Assembly (NCBI GenBank): GCA_963846715.1
Contig: CAWJXA010000008.1
Coordinates: 620,001-684,000, forward strand
Direction: 5' to 3'
Length of the DNA stretch: 64,000 nt
Origin: Bog-257 sp963846715
GTDB taxonomy: Bacteria; Acidobacteriota; Terriglobia; Terriglobales; Acidobacteriaceae
Below the pieces are notes generated by a model, which worked only from the letters and a program-made list of their open reading frames with translations, ran no database searches and was not told the origin of the DNA. Of the stretch, positions 47,686-57,109 are shown in pieces. Position 1 is the first letter of the stretch, and each line of letters opens with the position of its first letter. The translations under genes were made by a program, and so were the position numbers.

Positions 47686-50125
47686 CTATTCGTAGCGAAG
47701 CGCAATGAGCGGACTGACCTGGGCTGCCCGTCGCGCGGGTACCAGGCAAGCGGCCAGGCCAACCGCGATCAACAAGAAGATCACGCTGACGAAGGTTACG
47801 GGATCAGTTAGGTGAGACCCCCCAAAACTGGCTGGCGACAAGGCGCGTGAGTCCTACGCTGGCGATGACGCCGAGCGCGATGCCCAGCCCAATCAAACGC
47901 AGTCCCTTGCCCAGCACCATCTTCAGGACGTTGCGGACCGGTGAACCGAGGGCCATGCGGATTCCTATCTCATGGGTCTGCAGCGATACCGAGTAAGCCA
48001 TCACGCTGAAGACCCCGATGGCCACCAGCACCAGGCCCACGGTGGCGAAGATGCCCAGCAGCATCAGCCCGAACTGCGGCCCGGAATACGAGAACTGTTG
48101 CAGATAGCCCTGCAGGGTGCCCGTCAGGGTCAAAGCGACGTTGCGGTCTACCGACCAGATCTCGCGGCGCACACTCATCAGCATCGACATCGGCTCTACG
48201 GCTGTCTTGATCAGGATGCCACGCTCCATTGCGCCGGTGACGGTGTAGGGCAGGTAGGCCTCGGGGGAAATCGCGTGCTGTAGCCCGCGATTCTTGGCAT
48301 CGGCGACGATGCCTATGATCTCGAAGTACTGATCTTTGGTTGACTGCGGCAGGCGATCGAACATCTCGAACTTGATCTTTTGCCCGATCGGATCTTCTTT
48401 CCCGAAATATGTGCGAGCGAGAGTCTCGTTGACGACGGCCACGGGACGAGCAGAGTCGACGTCAGTCTCCGAGAGTAGCCGCCCGCGCAACAGGTGGCGG
48501 CCCATCGTCTTGAAGTACCCTTCACTGCACAGTTGGAACATGGTGTCCCAATGCTCGGAGTGGGTTTTGCCGGGGATCACCACGTCGCTGTCGGGTCCTC
48601 CGTAGGGCGGCAGGGAGGAGGTCTCGGTCACTGCGATCACTCCCGGCAGCGCCGACACGCGCTGTAAGACCTGGCTGAAGAACAGCTTTTTCTGCGCGGC
48701 GGTTTCGTAGCGCCCCTTGGGAAGTGGTAATCGCGCCACCAGAATATTGACCGGGTTCAGTCCGAGTTCAACATGCTGTAACGCGAGCAGGCTGCGCATC
48801 ATGAGGCCGGCGCCCACCAGCAGCACGATCGACAGAGCAACTTCAGAGACCACGAGGCTGGAACGAAATTTGCCGTGACGGAAAGTCGCGTTCACGCCCT
48901 TTCCGGTGTCCTTCAGCCGTCCATGCAGGTCGCCGCGTACAGCGTGGACGGCGGGTGCAAGGCCGCACAGAATCGTAGTCAGGAAGGTAACGCACACGGC
49001 GAACAACATGGCCGGAATATTCAGCCGCAACACCGCTTCGGCGGGAATGGTTTGCGGCGGCATGGCGGTGGTGACGCCCTTAAGTCCTCCGTAGGCAAAC
49101 AGGCAGCCCAGCAGACAACCGCCCGCCGCCAGCACAAAGCTCTCGACCAGCAGTTGGCGAATGATCCGGCCGCGTGATGCGCCCATGGACGCACGAATCG
49201 CAATCTCGCGTTCACGGGCTGTGGCGCGCGCCAGCAAAAGGTTGGCAACATTGCTGCACGCAATCAAAAGCAACATGGTCACTGCGGCCAACAGTGTGTA
49301 TAGCGTTCCTTTGAAGTGTCCGACCACATCGTCGGTGAGGGTTTTCGACACCACGGAAAACTTTGTGGGGTAGTCCGCCGGATATTGCTTGGCCAGTCGT
49401 TTGGTGATGACGTCGAAATCGGAAACCACCTGTTGCAGGGTAACGCCTGGTTTCAGCCGGCCTACTGTCCACAGGTAAGTCTGCTGGCTGGCGGGATCGC
49501 TGCGGTTCAAAGCCAGTGGAACCCAAATGTCGTCATTGAACAGCAGAAAGCGCGGCGGCATGATCCCGATCAAAGTGCGGGACTCGCCATTCAACAACAA
49601 CGTAGTTCCTACAAGGTTTGGATCGCCGTTGAACTGCTTCTTCCACAGCCGGTAGCTAATGGAGAAAACCGGCGGCGCACCGGGTTTGCCGTCGTCGGGA
49701 ACCAGGTTCCTGCCGAGCAGAGGTTTCACCCCCAGGAATTCGAAGGAGTTGGCTGTGACTGATGCCCCGCTGAACTGCTGCGTGCCTTCCTTGTCCTGGT
49801 AGAGGATGTCGAGCGGCGCGACTCCCATCACCTCTCCGAAGACATGGTTCTGCTCGCGGATATCGAGGAATTCCGGAACCGAGTAAAACGGTTGGTCATA
49901 GTCGGTAGGCTTGGTGAGGTCGTGGATGTAGGCCAGCGCCAGACGGTCGGCGTTGCGGTAGGGAAAGGGTTCGATCAGGACATTCTCAATGACGCTGAAG
50001 ATGACCGTGGTTGCGCCGATACCGAGTGCGAGCGCGAAGATTACCAGCAGAGCGAATCCGCGGTCCTTCTTTATGCCGCGCAGCGCAAAGCGAAGATCTT
50101 GCCAGAACCAGTTGAGTTTTTCCAT
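47686..50125 (-). pseudogene. ADOP/MacB-like ABC permease with C-terminal frameshift
   Basis: Acidobacterial-type large permease with two FtsX/MacB modules. N-terminal FALRGIKKDRGFALLVIFAL, then the MacB periplasmic domain, ARATAREREIAIRASMGASR and a second set of helices with LQTHEIGIRMALGSPVRNVL. The frame ends at VASQFWGVSPN (stop at 47804). Skipping one base at about 47808 restores TDPVTFVSVIFLLIAVGLAA and ARRAAQVSPLIALRYE to 47686, the natural end. Start ATG 50125 after GGGGGAAG. No ATPase gene is adjacent. Decay or sequence error; about 45 residues and one helix are affected. Confidence 0.8.
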
Positions 50126-50420
50126 CGCACTTCCCCCGCTACGCCGAAGATACGAGGCGGCTGAGCCGCCGGTTCCACCGAACTCCTGCAGCTCAGGCAC
50201 AGGATGCAGGTAGAGACTCCGGCAATGCAGCTAAGGTTCCTATCCCACGGGGTAGGAGGCTCAAGATCAGTGACGAAGGTCATTTTTCATGCCATTTGGG
50301 TATCGACTCAGCCTGAACCTCGGAGGTATTGCCATTCATGCCAGCTTTCGAGCCCTTGCGCTCCAAGTCAGGCAGACGCCCCATCAGATTTTCTGGCCGC
50401 CTGCATCGTAGAATCAAACT

Positions 50421-51401
50421 ATGAAAGCTGTTGTCGTCACTCGTTCCGGTGGTCCCGAGGTCCTCGAAGTTCGCGACGTGCCCGATCCGCAGCCCAAAGC
50501 GGGCGAGGTCATGGTGCGCGTGGAAGCTGTCGGCATCAATTTTGCCGACACCATGTCTACTCGCGGGTCCTACAGCGGCACGCCACCCCCGCCGTTTATT
50601 TCGGGGCGTGAGTTCGCGGGAGTGGTGGAAGGCACCGGCGAGCGCGTGATGGGATACACCCAATATGGCGCGGCCGCCCAGAAGATCGCCATGAAACCGC
50701 AGCTGCTTTGGCCACAGCCCAAAGGTTGGAGTTCGGAGCAGTCGGCTGCTTTCCCGGTCAACTTCCTGACCGCTTATCTCGCCTACTGGAAGGCCGGACT
50801 CACCCCCGACGCCATGGAGCCGATTCTGCGCCACGAGCAACGACGGCATCGTGTGCTGATCCATGCCGCCGCGGGAGGCGTGGGCACGGCGGCGATCCAG
50901 ATCGCACAATTGCTGAATATCGAAACGTATGGAACCTCCTCATCCGATGAAAAACTGGAGCGCGTGAAGAAGCTTGGGCTGGACCACGGCATTAACTACC
51001 GCGAGGTCGACTACGAGGAGCGGGTTAAGGAGTTGACCGAAGGCGAGGGCGCGGATGCCGTCTTCGAGATGCTGGGCGGTGAGCACACCGCCAAGAGCCT
51101 GCGCTGTTGCCGGCCATTTGGCCGGGTCATCATCTATGGCACCGCGACCGGACAGCGGCACCAGTTCGACACCGGCGCCATGATGGCCAAAAGCCTGAGC
51201 GCGCACGGACTATGGCTGAGCATCCTGGCCAAGGACCACGAACTGATTGGCCGCAGCTTGCAAGCCATGCAGCCGTGGATTGAACAGGGCAAACTGCATC
51301 CTGAAATTGGACATGTGCTGCCGATGGAGCAAGCGGGCGAGGCGCACCGCCTGATGCTGCAGCGCGCCAACTACGGCAAGATCGTGGTCAAGATCGAGTA
51401 G
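50421..51401 (+). CDS. Zinc-type alcohol dehydrogenase / NADPH:quinone oxidoreductase family
   Basis: 326 residues of the MDR superfamily, QOR-like. GroES-like N-terminal domain (MKAVVVTRSGGPEVLEVRDV, GREFAGVVEGTG) and Rossmann part (LIHAAAGGVGTAAIQIAQLL). No structural or catalytic zinc cysteines are apparent, which favours a quinone or enone reductase. ATG at 50421. The next gene starts 20 nt later and is probably co-transcribed. Confidence 0.9.
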   Translation: MKAVVVTRSGGPEVLEVRDVPDPQPKAGEVMVRVEAVGINFADTMSTRGSYSGTPPPPFISGREFAGVVEGTGERVMGYTQYGAAAQKIAMKPQLLWPQPKGWSSEQSAAFPVNFLTAYLAYWKAGLTPDAMEPILRHEQRRHRVLIHAAAGGVGTAAIQIAQLLNIETYGTSSSDEKLERVKKLGLDHGINYREVDYEERVKELTEGEGADAVFEMLGGEHTAKSLRCCRPFGRVIIYGTATGQRHQFDTGAMMAKSLSAHGLWLSILAKDHELIGRSLQAMQPWIEQGKLHPEIGHVLPMEQAGEAHRLMLQRANYGKIVVKIE

Positions 51402-51421
51402 CGTTGTTTCAGGAGGAAAAG

Positions 51422-51739
51422 ATGAGCTGGGTGTATCTCGTACTGGCCGGAGTTGTCGAGATTGGCTGGCCCCTCGGACTCAAACTGGCGCAAGGTTCCA
51501 CTCACCGATCCAAAGGCATTGTACTGGCCATCGTCTCCATGGGGATAAGCGGGGGGTTGCTCTGGCTGGCCCAGCGTCAGATCTCGCTAGGAACAGCCTA
51601 CGCGGTGTGGACCGGCATCGGTGCGGCGGGCACATTCTTATTGGGCGTGATGCTGTTCGGCGATCCGGCCAACCTGGGCCGCTACCTCGGCGTGAGCCTG
51701 ATCATCGGTGGAGTAGTCGTGTTGAAGCTGGCGCACTGA
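51422..51739 (+). CDS. sugE: Small multidrug resistance family protein, Gdx/SugE type
   Basis: 105 residues with four membrane helices. MSWVYLVLAGVVEIGWPLGL carries the essential Glu of SMR pumps, and GTAYAVWTGIGAAGTFLLG is the family signature. The sequence style is that of SugE/Gdx, guanidinium exporters, rather than EmrE. Perfect AGGAGGA precedes the ATG. No guanidine riboswitch is apparent upstream. Works as an antiparallel dimer in the family. Confidence 0.9.
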   Translation: MSWVYLVLAGVVEIGWPLGLKLAQGSTHRSKGIVLAIVSMGISGGLLWLAQRQISLGTAYAVWTGIGAAGTFLLGVMLFGDPANLGRYLGVSLIIGGVVVLKLAH

Positions 51740-51820
51740 TTTTGACGGCGCGCCCTATTCGAGATTTACGGTTGGTGGCCCGTTCTACAGCATTCCCGTA
51801 TTGCTATGTCCCCGCCTTGA

Positions 51821-52095
51821 AGGGGCACGGCTTCAGCCCTGCTGAGAACCCGCGTAGAGAATCGGGCCTTTTAGGCCCTGAGGTATCTGTCCTTAGCGGC
51901 TAAAAGCCGCCTTCTTTGCTTGCTGCCTTGCGGCACGCCTGAAGACGCTCCTGAAAAAGGCAGAAGAATGGGTCTCTCGCGGGCTGAAGCCCGCTCGAGA
52001 TGGCAAAAAATAAGCGACTATCGGCACGACTGAAGTCGTGCCCTGACACAAACCTTGCGCTAATCGAGTTTTTCAGCGGCCTGTGAAGGCGCGCC
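51821..52095. repeat. Family 2 element with nested hairpins
   Basis: Left end GGCACGGCTTCAGCCCTGCTGAGAA and right end GTTTTTCAGCGGCCTGTGAAGGCGCGCC are degenerate inverted ends. Inside are GGGCCTTTTAGGCCC, AGCGGCTAAAAGCCGC, GCGGGCTGAAGCCCGC and GGCACGACTGAAGTCGTGCC with CTGACACAAACC. The 459-bp gap between sugE and the SemiSWEET gene has no gene. Confidence 0.65.
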
Positions 52096-52198
52096 CTTTC
52101 AAAACCGGCCACACTAACTGTCGAGTTGCGTTAGCTTCCTGTTAGCTAGCGCGGGAGGGTGCTGACTCCACTTCGCATACTCGGTCGTCGCGAAGGCA

Positions 52199-52486
52199 AT
52201 GGTACGCTGGGACATGTTCCTCGCGTCACTAACCGGCTTTGCCGCGGGCACGCTGTGTACGCTGGCGTACCTTCCGCAGGCCCTGCACTCCTTTCGCACC
52301 AAGTCCGTCCGCGACTTGTCGCTGCTGATGCTGATCAGCCTCAACGTTGGGCTGCTGCTGTGGGTGGCCTATGGCTTCATGATCTATTCGCTGCCCATCA
52401 TCCTGCCGAACGCGGTGACGTTCTTCCTCAGCTCGCCGTTGCTGGTGATGAAGCTGCGATACCGGGAGAGCGGCAGAGGGGCTTAG
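52199..52486 (+). CDS. SemiSWEET-type small sugar transporter
   Basis: 95 residues, three membrane helices. Conserved PQ-loop-like segment CTLAYLPQALHSFRTKSVRD followed by SLLMLISLNVGLLLWVAYG and the NAVTFFLSS motif of SemiSWEETs. They dimerise to form a sugar uniporter. The ATG at 52199 is used; 52214 is also possible and neither has a strong ribosome site. Confidence 0.88.
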   Translation: MVRWDMFLASLTGFAAGTLCTLAYLPQALHSFRTKSVRDLSLLMLISLNVGLLLWVAYGFMIYSLPIILPNAVTFFLSSPLLVMKLRYRESGRGA

Positions 52487-52594
52487 GCAAGTTGGGCCGG
52501 GCGGCGGAGTCCAGTGCAGCCAGAAATTTTTCTCCCGAGGCCACTGTCAAAAGGAAACAGCATCTAATTTTCCGTGACTGGAAAACGGCTGCTG

Positions 52595-52741
52595 ATGAGA
52601 TTTCTTGCGGTGTTTCTGATGGCGTTGGGATTCTTCGTATTCCTCGACGCCGTGGAGGCAAACGCGACGCCAGTCAAGCCTGATATCCCATCGCTATATC
52701 GCTCGCTCTGTAGTATTTCAAGCCCTGTTGTCAAGGGCTAA
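52595..52741 (+). CDS. Possible 48-residue secreted peptide
   Basis: Short frame starting MRFLAVFLMALGFFVFLDAV, a good signal-like helix, then VEANATPVKPDIPSLYR. The last codons run into a repeat (AGGGCTAAAAGCC). No strong ribosome site. It may be chance. Confidence 0.3.
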   Translation: MRFLAVFLMALGFFVFLDAVEANATPVKPDIPSLYRSLCSISSPVVKG

Positions 52742-52805
52742 AAGCCCCAATCTCAGGTGGATATGTAAGCGGCACGGCTGAAAGCCGTGCCCTGATACAA
52801 ACCAT
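52715..52805. repeat. Palindromic repeats with CTGATACAAACC tail
   Basis: AGCCCTGTTGTCAAGGGCT, then GGCACGGCTGAAAGCCGTGCC followed by CTGATACAAACC. The last unit matches those at 14499 and 52022. Up to 52916 no gene is seen; a cluster gctgacgggtgacggctgacggcta lies at 52882. Confidence 0.6.
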
Positions 52806-52916
52806 TTACGAAACGAGCTGCAACAAGAAATTATTCCCGGCACCTCGGCTTCGCGTCCTTCGTCGGGCGAGCCCAACGGTTCAGCTGACGGGTGACGGCT
52901 GACGGCTAAGCCACCT

Positions 52917-53696
52917 CTATCCCGCCATCTGCCTCCAGAAGAAATACGCGGACAATCCAAACCCGATCACGATCACGATGGCCCGGACGTATTCCGGCTT
53001 GGTCCTGCGTGCGAAGTAAGCCCCAAAGTAGCCGCCCAGGATGGCGCCAATAATCATCAGGATCGCCTGCGGCCAGTACACTACGTGCGGCGACACCGCG
53101 AACAGGACCATGGCCACTCCGTTGGACACCGTGGTCAGCCACGCCTTCAGCGCGTTCATGGTGTGGATGTGGTCCATGCCCAGCAAGGCGAGCATGGCGA
53201 GGATAAGAATGCCCGCCCCCGCGCCGAAGTAGCCGAGGTAAAACGCGATGAACGTCTGCAGCAGAATTCCCCGGCCAGTGGCGAACTCCTGATGCTCTCC
53301 CTGCTCGGCCCGCTGTTTGACCCAGCGCGAAATCCGCCCGCTGCTCATGAAAATCAGGGTGGCAATCAGGAGCAGCCACGGCACCAGCTTCATGAAGGTC
53401 GTAGGCGGGGTGATCAGCAGGACGTAGGCCCCGAGAAAGCCTCCAATGATGCCGGTGATGGTAAGCGGCACCAGCACCTTCCGCGGCAGGCTGCGAAATT
53501 CCTGACGATAGGCCCACACGCTGGCAGGCTGTCCCGGCCATAAGGCAACCGTGTTGGTGGCGTTGGCGCTGATGGGCGGAATGCCGACGAACAATAGCGT
53601 CGGGAAGGAGACGAAGCTGCCACCACCGGCGACCGAGTTGATGGCTCCGGCGACGAGGGCCGCGAAAAATAGGATGGTGCCGTGAGCAACGTGCAT
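52917..53696 (-). CDS. TSUP (TauE/SafE) family permease
   Basis: 259-residue membrane protein of the sulfite exporter TauE/SafE superfamily. Typical start with GAINSVAGGGSFVSFPTLLF and second repeat half FYLGYFGAGAGILILAMLAL, eight or so hydrophobic segments. Substrates in the family include sulfite, sulfoacetate and other organosulfur anions; not decidable here. ATG at 53696. Divergent from the HU gene. Confidence 0.92.
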   Translation of the reverse strand: MHVAHGTILFFAALVAGAINSVAGGGSFVSFPTLLFVGIPPISANATNTVALWPGQPASVWAYRQEFRSLPRKVLVPLTITGIIGGFLGAYVLLITPPTTFMKLVPWLLLIATLIFMSSGRISRWVKQRAEQGEHQEFATGRGILLQTFIAFYLGYFGAGAGILILAMLALLGMDHIHTMNALKAWLTTVSNGVAMVLFAVSPHVVYWPQAILMIIGAILGGYFGAYFARRTKPEYVRAIVIVIGFGLSAYFFWRQMAG

Positions 53697-54035
53697 ACGC
53701 GAGGAAAGCCGATAGTATCAGCCGCTGATGGAAACACGAAGCTGGAGGTGGCGGAGGGCGATTGGGAGATAACACTCCTCGACGGAAACGAGCACAGCAA
53801 ATGCGAGGCCCGATAGTCGTACTGGGAAGGTTGGCCGAGGGGCCCCAAGCTCCCATTTGGGTACTTTCACCAAAGCGTGGGTGTGCAGGACCCGCATGGG
53901 CATTGGCGTTTCAAGCACAGCCTGTGGAAAAACCGCATAAAATATGGCGAAAATGCTTTCCACTCGAATGAGGTTGATATAAGATACGCAGCAGTTGAGC
54001 ATTATTACCGCTCAAATTTCAAGGAGGATTTGCTA
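53697..54035. other. Divergent promoter region upstream of HU gene
   Basis: AT-rich toward the right. TTGATATAAGATAC near 53974 is a plausible -10 zone for the HU gene. A frame from 53877 reads through to HU but its first part lacks a ribosome site and family similarity. Confidence 0.4.
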
Positions 54036-54329
54036 ATGGCAACAGGCATGACCAAGACCCAGCTCGTCCGTCATATGGCCGAGAAGCATGAAATGAACAA
54101 CAAGCAAGCTGCCGCGTTTCTGGAATCGCTGGCGGAACTGGCAATCAAAGAGACGAAAAAGAACGGCTTATTCATAGTGCCGGGTCTGGGACGTTTAGTG
54201 AAGTCGAATCGTAAGGCGCGCATGGGCCGCAATCCGCAGACCGGCGAAGCCATCAAGATTCCTGCCAAGGTCGTCGTGAAGTTCCGCGTGGCCAAGGCAG
54301 CGAAGGATTCCATCGCTCCGAAGAAGTAG
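54036..54329 (+). CDS. HU-family DNA-binding protein
   Basis: 97 residues. MTKTQLVRHMAEKHEMNNKQ at the N terminus and the DNA-binding arm RKARMGRNPQTGEAIKIPA with VVKFRVAKAAKDS at the end are the HU/IHF hallmarks. AAGGAGG is well placed before ATG 54036. A clear intrinsic terminator follows. It likely bends and compacts DNA as the main nucleoid protein or one of several copies. Confidence 0.95.
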   Translation: MATGMTKTQLVRHMAEKHEMNNKQAAAFLESLAELAIKETKKNGLFIVPGLGRLVKSNRKARMGRNPQTGEAIKIPAKVVVKFRVAKAAKDSIAPKK

Positions 54330-54348
54330 TTTTCTATTTTGCAATGCG

Positions 54349-54375
54349 AAGGCCGGCCGTGTGCCGGCCTTTTTA
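54349..54375 (+). terminator. Intrinsic terminator after HU gene
   Basis: AAGGCCGGC-cgtgt-GCCGGCC followed by TTTTT. Stem of seven GC pairs with U-run. Confidence 0.92.
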
Positions 54376-54446
54376 GTTGTCAGTTGTCAGTGAGCAGTTG
54401 TCCGTTACTCTTTACTGACAACTGACAACCGACAACTGCCTACTGC
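54376..54446. repeat. Degenerate CAGTTGTCAGT / ACTGACAACTG repeats
   Basis: GTTGTCAGTTGTCAGTGAGCAGTTGTC then ACTGACAACTGACAACCGACAACTGCC, which are inverted to each other. Similar short iterations (TAGCAATTAGC type) occur at 55784, 57120, 57395 and 59155. Confidence 0.65.
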
Positions 54447-55771
54447 CTTTCGATCACGGCCGCAAAGAATCCATCGCACGGTTGCACACCGGGAATGGTG
54501 CGCAGGAATGGCCCGCTCAACAGCGAGTCGAGATCGCTCCACACCAACTCGCCAGACGACCGTAATCTTTGCAATTCCTCGCGACAGTCGCGCAGACCAT
54601 AGCCCTCCGCATCGCGCAACACTTCTTCGACAACGGTTTCGTTTTCCTCGGGTTCCAGCGAGCACGTGGAGTACACGGCTCGTCCCCCAGGCGTGAGCTG
54701 TTGCAGCGCAGCGCGAAGGATTGCAACCTGTTTGGCGTGAAGTTCGTTCAGGTCTTCTGGAGTCAGACGCCATTTGATGTCCGGATTGCGCGCTAGAGTT
54801 CCCGTGCCAGAACACGGCACATCGGCCAGCACACGATCGAAGGCGCCGGACGCGGGAAGGTCCAATGCGTCAGCCTGAACGATGTGAACATTGGCTGCTC
54901 GCACTCGTTTGCGCAAGAGTTCCGCGCGATGCGGATGCAGTTCGACAGCGAGAATTTCGGCTGCCGGATTTCGCCATGCTAAGGCCGCGGTCTTGCCGCC
55001 GGGAGCCGCGCAACAATCGAGGAACCGCGATCCGGTTCCAACCAGCGCGGCCACAAGTTGCGAAGCTTCGTCCTGGATGAAGGCGCGGCCTTCCGCGCAG
55101 GCACGCGTCCGTGTCACGTCGCCGTCCACTAAAGTCTGGGCGCTGGCGAGTAGAATGCCCGGAGCAAGCACGATGCCCTCTGAGGCCAACTCTCTCTCAG
55201 CATCTTGGTTTTCCAGCCGCAAGCAGGTCGAAGGAATCCGTTGGTCGAATGCGCAGATTTGGCGGCTACGTTCCTCGCCGAACTGCGCCACCCAGCGCTC
55301 GACCAGCCACGCGGGATGGGCATATTCACGGGCGACGGACGCACCGCTAACGTCGTCGGCCGACGGTCGGGCCGGCATCGTCTTAGCTGCCGCGATTTTC
55401 CGCAACACTGCATTCGCAAACGGCGCCGCCGATCGCTTCTGAGCGCGCTTCACCAGTTCCACGCTCTCGTTGATGGTGGCGTGCGGTGGCACGCGAGTCA
55501 GAAATTGCAACTGGTACGCCGCCAGCCGAAGTGCGTTCAACACTTCGGGGTCCAGCTTGGCCAGCGGCCGCGATGACGCCGCTGCAATCGCATCGTCCAG
55601 CCGGGAACGCCAGCGGAGAACTCCCATGACAAGTTCCATCGCCAAGCCGCGATCGGCAGGCGTCAGCTTTTCCAGCCGCTCGGAGTGCAGCAGTTCGCCG
55701 GCATAGGCGTTTTGCATGTCGACCCGGAGCAGGATATCGAAGGCGACCGAGCGTGCGGGAGAGATGGACAT
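54440..55771 (-). CDS. rsmB: 16S rRNA m5C967 methyltransferase (RsmB/Sun)
   Basis: 443 residues. N-terminal NusB-like domain (ARSVAFDILLRVDMQNAYAG, ATINESVELVKRA) and C-terminal Nol1/Nop2/Sun methyltransferase: FLDCCAAPGGKTAALA, DVPCSGTGTLARNPDIKW and catalytic YSTCSLEPEENE. ATG 55771 preferred over 55783. It follows fmt on the same strand, the usual def-fmt-rsmB order, though a 400-bp repeat-filled gap separates them. Confidence 0.95.
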   Translation of the reverse strand: MSISPARSVAFDILLRVDMQNAYAGELLHSERLEKLTPADRGLAMELVMGVLRWRSRLDDAIAAASSRPLAKLDPEVLNALRLAAYQLQFLTRVPPHATINESVELVKRAQKRSAAPFANAVLRKIAAAKTMPARPSADDVSGASVAREYAHPAWLVERWVAQFGEERSRQICAFDQRIPSTCLRLENQDAERELASEGIVLAPGILLASAQTLVDGDVTRTRACAEGRAFIQDEASQLVAALVGTGSRFLDCCAAPGGKTAALAWRNPAAEILAVELHPHRAELLRKRVRAANVHIVQADALDLPASGAFDRVLADVPCSGTGTLARNPDIKWRLTPEDLNELHAKQVAILRAALQQLTPGGRAVYSTCSLEPEENETVVEEVLRDAEGYGLRDCREELQRLRSSGELVWSDLDSLLSGPFLRTIPGVQPCDGFFAAVIERQ

Positions 55772-55783
55772 GGGAAGAAGCAA

Positions 55784-56160
55784 ATAGCAATTAGCAACTA
55801 GCGATTAGCAGCATATTTCATCCGTCGTTTCGTAATGGGGCATGACCATCATTCGTACCGAACGCAGTGCAGAAGAGAGTAGGGCTTTAGCCCTTAGGGC
55901 GCCATTTACGGCATGGCTGAAGAGTCTGTGTAAGAACCTCTCTCGTCCCTACGGGACTCGGCTTCTGAACTCAGCTTACCCAGGACTTCCGTCCTGGGCT
56001 ACTATTGTTCCGCCCTTCGGGCTGCCATTTGGCGAGGTGAGCCTGCCGGCGACGGAAATCACTCTCTCACAATTCTGAACCCGCTGACAGCAAGTTACAT
56101 CGGTGTCCCGACCCAATCGCTAACTGCTAAAAGCCAAGTGCTAAGTGCTAAATGCTGAGC
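55784..56160. repeat. Repeat cluster between fmt and rsmB
   Basis: Starts with TAGCAATTAGCAACTAGCGATTAGC, then GGGCTTTAGCCCTTAGGGC. An inverted family 1 copy runs about 55923-56030 (agtctgtgtaagaac, GTCCCTACGGGACT, CCCAGGACttccGTCCTGGG, CCGCCCTTCGGGC). It ends with GCTAAGTGCTAAATGCTGAGCGCTGAG. No gene in this 400-bp gap. Confidence 0.7.
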
Positions 56161-56173
56161 GCTGAGGCTCGCT

Positions 56174-57109
56174 CTACGCACCCACTAACTCATCCGGCCC
56201 CGGACGATAGCCATTGATGAAATCGTGGGCGCTCATCCGCTTTTTGCCCTCGACTTGCAACTCGTGCACATCGAGGGCAGTTTTATGCGCGAAGCCCAGC
56301 AGCAGGCGGTCATCTTCGATGGCGAAGTGCGCCGGAACTTCGCGCGCTCTGGAAACCGGCACTGCGGAATGAATCTGCAGCATCTTGCCGCGAAAGCCGG
56401 TAAACGCTCCCGGCCATGGCTGAAATCCGCGCAAGCGATTCCAGGCTTCGATGGCGCTGCGCGAAAAATCGATAAGGCCGTCTTCGCGTTTGAGAATTGG
56501 AGCCAGCGTCGCTTTGGCATTCTCCTGCGGGCGCGGCGTTATGCTTCCGCTCGCCAGGCCTGCAAGCGTAGCAATCATCAGTTCGGCGCCGGTCTGCGCC
56601 AGTCGAGGTGCCAGCGTCAGCGCCGTATCTTCGGGCAGGATGCGTTCTTCGGATTGCAGCAGAATGTCGCCAGTGTCGAGCCCGGCGTCGATGCGCATGG
56701 TAGTCACACCCGTGACACTTTCGCCGTTCGCAATTGCCCATTGAATGGGTGCGGCCCCTCGATATTTGGGAAGCAGCGACGCGTGCAGGTTAAGGTTACC
56801 GAGCCGGGGCAGATCGATCATCCACTGGGGGATGATGCGGCCATAGCCGACCACGATGATGGCTTGCGGTGCGACGCTTTCCAACTGAGCGCGGAATTCA
56901 GCGTAGCTCTTGATCTCCTCCGGCTGAGTGATGGGAAGGTCGAGCGCGAGCGCGGTGCGTTTCACCGGCGAGGCATTCAACTGCATGCCGCGTCCGCTGG
57001 GCCGGTCAGGCTGGGTGGCGACCAGCTTCACGCTGAAACCTGCAGCCACAAGTTTCTCCAGCGTGGGCACCGCGAAGAGCGGAGTTCCGCAGAATACCAG
57101 GTCCATCAT
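56174..57109 (-). CDS. fmt: Methionyl-tRNA formyltransferase
   Basis: Formylates initiator Met-tRNA using 10-formyl-THF. About 311 residues. Formyltransferase core LVFCGTPLFAVPTLEKL, IVVGYGRIIPQW, the catalytic NLHASLLPKYRGAAPIQWAI and TTMRIDAGLDTGDIL, followed by the C-terminal domain. Start ATG 57109 (or 57106). Downstream of def on the same strand. Confidence 0.96.
   Translation of the reverse strand: MMDLVFCGTPLFAVPTLEKLVAAGFSVKLVATQPDRPSGRGMQLNASPVKRTALALDLPITQPEEIKSYAEFRAQLESVAPQAIIVVGYGRIIPQWMIDLPRLGNLNLHASLLPKYRGAAPIQWAIANGESVTGVTTMRIDAGLDTGDILLQSEERILPEDTALTLAPRLAQTGAELMIATLAGLASGSITPRPQENAKATLAPILKREDGLIDFSRSAIEAWNRLRGFQPWPGAFTGFRGKMLQIHSAVPVSRAREVPAHFAIEDDRLLLGFAHKTALDVHELQVEGKKRMSAHDFINGYRPGPDELVGA

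Noticed and set aside
51300..51421. Guanidine riboswitch before sugE
   Set aside because: This DNA is the end of the oxidoreductase gene; I saw no riboswitch-like motif.
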